64,000 nt of DNA from Monomorium pharaonis. Its lineage: Eukaryota > Arthropoda > Insecta > Hymenoptera > Formicidae. Under the pieces are notes generated by a model, which worked only from the letters and a program-made list of their open reading frames with translations, did no database searches and was not told the DNA's origin. Shown piece after piece: positions 62,286 through 64,000 of the stretch (positions within the stretch are counted from its first letter, which is position 1; each line of letters starts with the position of its first letter). The stretch is taken from positions 3,329,136 to 3,393,135 of the forward strand of contig NC_050473.1 of the NCBI RefSeq assembly GCF_013373865.1, written 5' to 3'. The translations under genes and the position numbers were made by a program.

Positions 62286-64000
62286 GCATTGCCACGAAGC
62301 TTCTCGATTTCGTTACGAAAAATAGTACGCACCTAAGCAATTGGTTTTATCAAGAGCTTTCTCGAAGATAATCAAGGTGGGCAATCGTGAATAATCGCGA
62401 GCGATAATAATTGTTACGTAACTAGCGTAACAATAGATGACTGCCAGCGTAATCGATTTTGGAGAACGGATTCCCGCTTGACGGGAAGAGAAATGTTTCA
62501 AAAAAGCATCCTTGCCACCCGACGCTATTTACGGAAAATCGATATTTTTTCAGATTTAAAAGGACGATGCCATTTGCAACCGCGATATTTCCTCGATCGT
62601 TCATTGGTCGACTATTCGAGGCAGATTGTAAGTTTCACGAGTTTGGGAGAATATAACGGGATTTTTTCACGAAAGAGTAAAAATGTAATGACTTTGTTGC
62701 CTGTTTTTTTTTATCTCGCAATTAGAAATAATCGATGGAATCGATTTTAGAAGCCCTCGCCATAGTATGTTTATGTCGCGAGGCATTTAACCCTTTCGCA
62801 ACATTAACCACTACGTACCTTACACAGGAAAGTCTACATATACGACATATGAAACAGTTTTACAATTAGCCATTATATAGCAAAAAGTTAAAAAGATAAA
62901 ATGTTTTAAATATTATAGGTATATAAATGATAAAAATGTAATAGCATCAAACGTTTTGTTACAAATACAGAAAAAAGTGTCTTGTTGCATTAATTAGAAA
63001 TCTGACAGATTCAACCAACATGTTTGTTTGTTCACAAAAAAAACAGACGAATCAAAATCTTATAGGATTTGTCGGATTAGTAAAGTCTATCAAACGTTCT
63101 TACGTGTGAAGAAAGAATTGTGTTATCGGAACACAAAAGTTTAGTAACACTGAACAGTAACTTGTTATTGAAGACATTTGGTTTGATCGACTAAATGTTT
63201 ATGATTGCAATCAAAAGTTATGTCCATCTCAACGAATTACGTGTGCTCTGCTCCCTCAATATACATTTATTGACACAAAACAGTAGTGATGCCAAATCTG
63301 CATAAATAACTTATTTAATTCTAAGTAAAAAGAAAACTTTTCAGTATCGTAATAGAATCTCAAGAAATTCTGCTTGGTTTCAGCAAAACGTATTTATAGT
63401 CTATTGAAATAATAAATTCATTTTTCTCAATGAACATACAATAAAGTCGCGAGTGGCCACTTCTCGAAGTGAGAGGGGGGTTAACGACGTACGTATGCTT
63501 TCGCGTCGCGATTCGCCTAATTCTCAGCGCAGACGCGAGGCGAGGCGGCTAATTCCTATGTTCTCGATAGGCCGAGCGTGAAAGCGAAGGGGTCGCAACC
63601 TCTCTCGGTCGTGCGCATCCCCTTTCGGTCGCACAGGTCGACTGCACCGCGCGAGAGCAGTCGGCGGTGGTAGTCGTCGATTGACGCGTAGGGTGACGAT
63701 ATCCGCGCGTCACCAAGGATGTGAGGCGATGAAGCTGATGCTTAGGGGTGGCCGGATAGGCGGTAGGCTGGACGGAGATGGTGCGTCGCTCGCTCGCATC
63801 GGGAAGTGCCGATGGAAACATCGGCTTTGTCACCGACGTCGGTAGCGGCGGCGATGGCGGTGGTGGTGGTGGCGGCGCGGGTGGCGTTTAAAACACATCG
63901 CACATGTGTACGGGAAATACAACGAGAGGCAGCCGGAGGTGAGGAAGAGGGGGCAGAGGTCACCGGCAGCGGAGACTCGTGTGTGCGAGACTCGCTCCCG

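Larger units (their letters stand above)
55908..64000. repeat. Right arm of the giant inverted repeat (cleaner copy), continues to the window edge
   Basis: Partner of 42960-53120. Composition and texture are like the rest of the window: AT-rich DNA, MITEs and short microsatellites such as CA/CG steps at 56668-56690. No protein-coding exon was recognised. Homology still holds at about 63910, so the true outer boundary lies at or beyond the window edge. Confidence 0.88.

Overview
The window reads as insect nuclear DNA, most likely from a hymenopteran and plausibly an ant. It has AT-rich intergenic and intronic sequence, short introns in two housekeeping genes, large introns in a glutamine-rich regulator, many microsatellites and many small palindromic MITE-like elements. 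The organism call is inference from gene content and base composition; no marker gene settles it.

Three protein-coding genes can be built exon by exon. (1) At the left edge, on the minus strand, are the first seven coding exons of Ric8 (synembryn), the Galpha chaperone and exchange factor; its C-terminus lies off the window. (2) Head-to-head with it, on the plus strand at 3336-6771, is a complete 13-exon myotubularin phosphatase of the MTMR6/7/8 group (668 aa) with an intact CSDGWDRT active site and a C-terminal FYVE-type finger. (3) On the minus strand at 22386-34318 are the last five coding exons of a glutamine-rich coactivator that I read as mastermind, the Notch co-activator. Its N-terminal exons, which should carry the Notch/CSL-binding helix, are not seen and probably lie to the right.

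Between the second and third genes, 7640-8030 holds a decayed clan-3 cytochrome P450 3' end on the minus strand. It is followed at 8.4-10.2 kb by a tandemly duplicated module whose pieces have splice-site borders but broken reading frames, a candidate spliced non-coding transcript. From 10.2 to 20.8 kb I see no gene, only microsatellites, two small hairpins and AT-rich sequence. Part of the stretch just left of mastermind is probably its 3' UTR. The mastermind introns and upstream region (22.6-42.9 kb) hold at least six MITE-like insertions in several families and long CT, CA and GCC repeats.

The right third (about 42.96-64.0 kb) is dominated by a very large inverted repeat. The sequence from about 42.96 to 53.12 kb is a noisy reverse-complement copy of 55.91-64.0 kb, including mirrored copies of the same MITE. 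The left arm differs from the right by many one-base gains and losses, and it contains blocks of strongly skewed sequence with no counterpart. The apex holds a gap of exactly 500 N. I think a fold-back read or assembly artefact is the best explanation, with a real recent palindrome as the alternative. No convincing protein-coding exon was found in that third.
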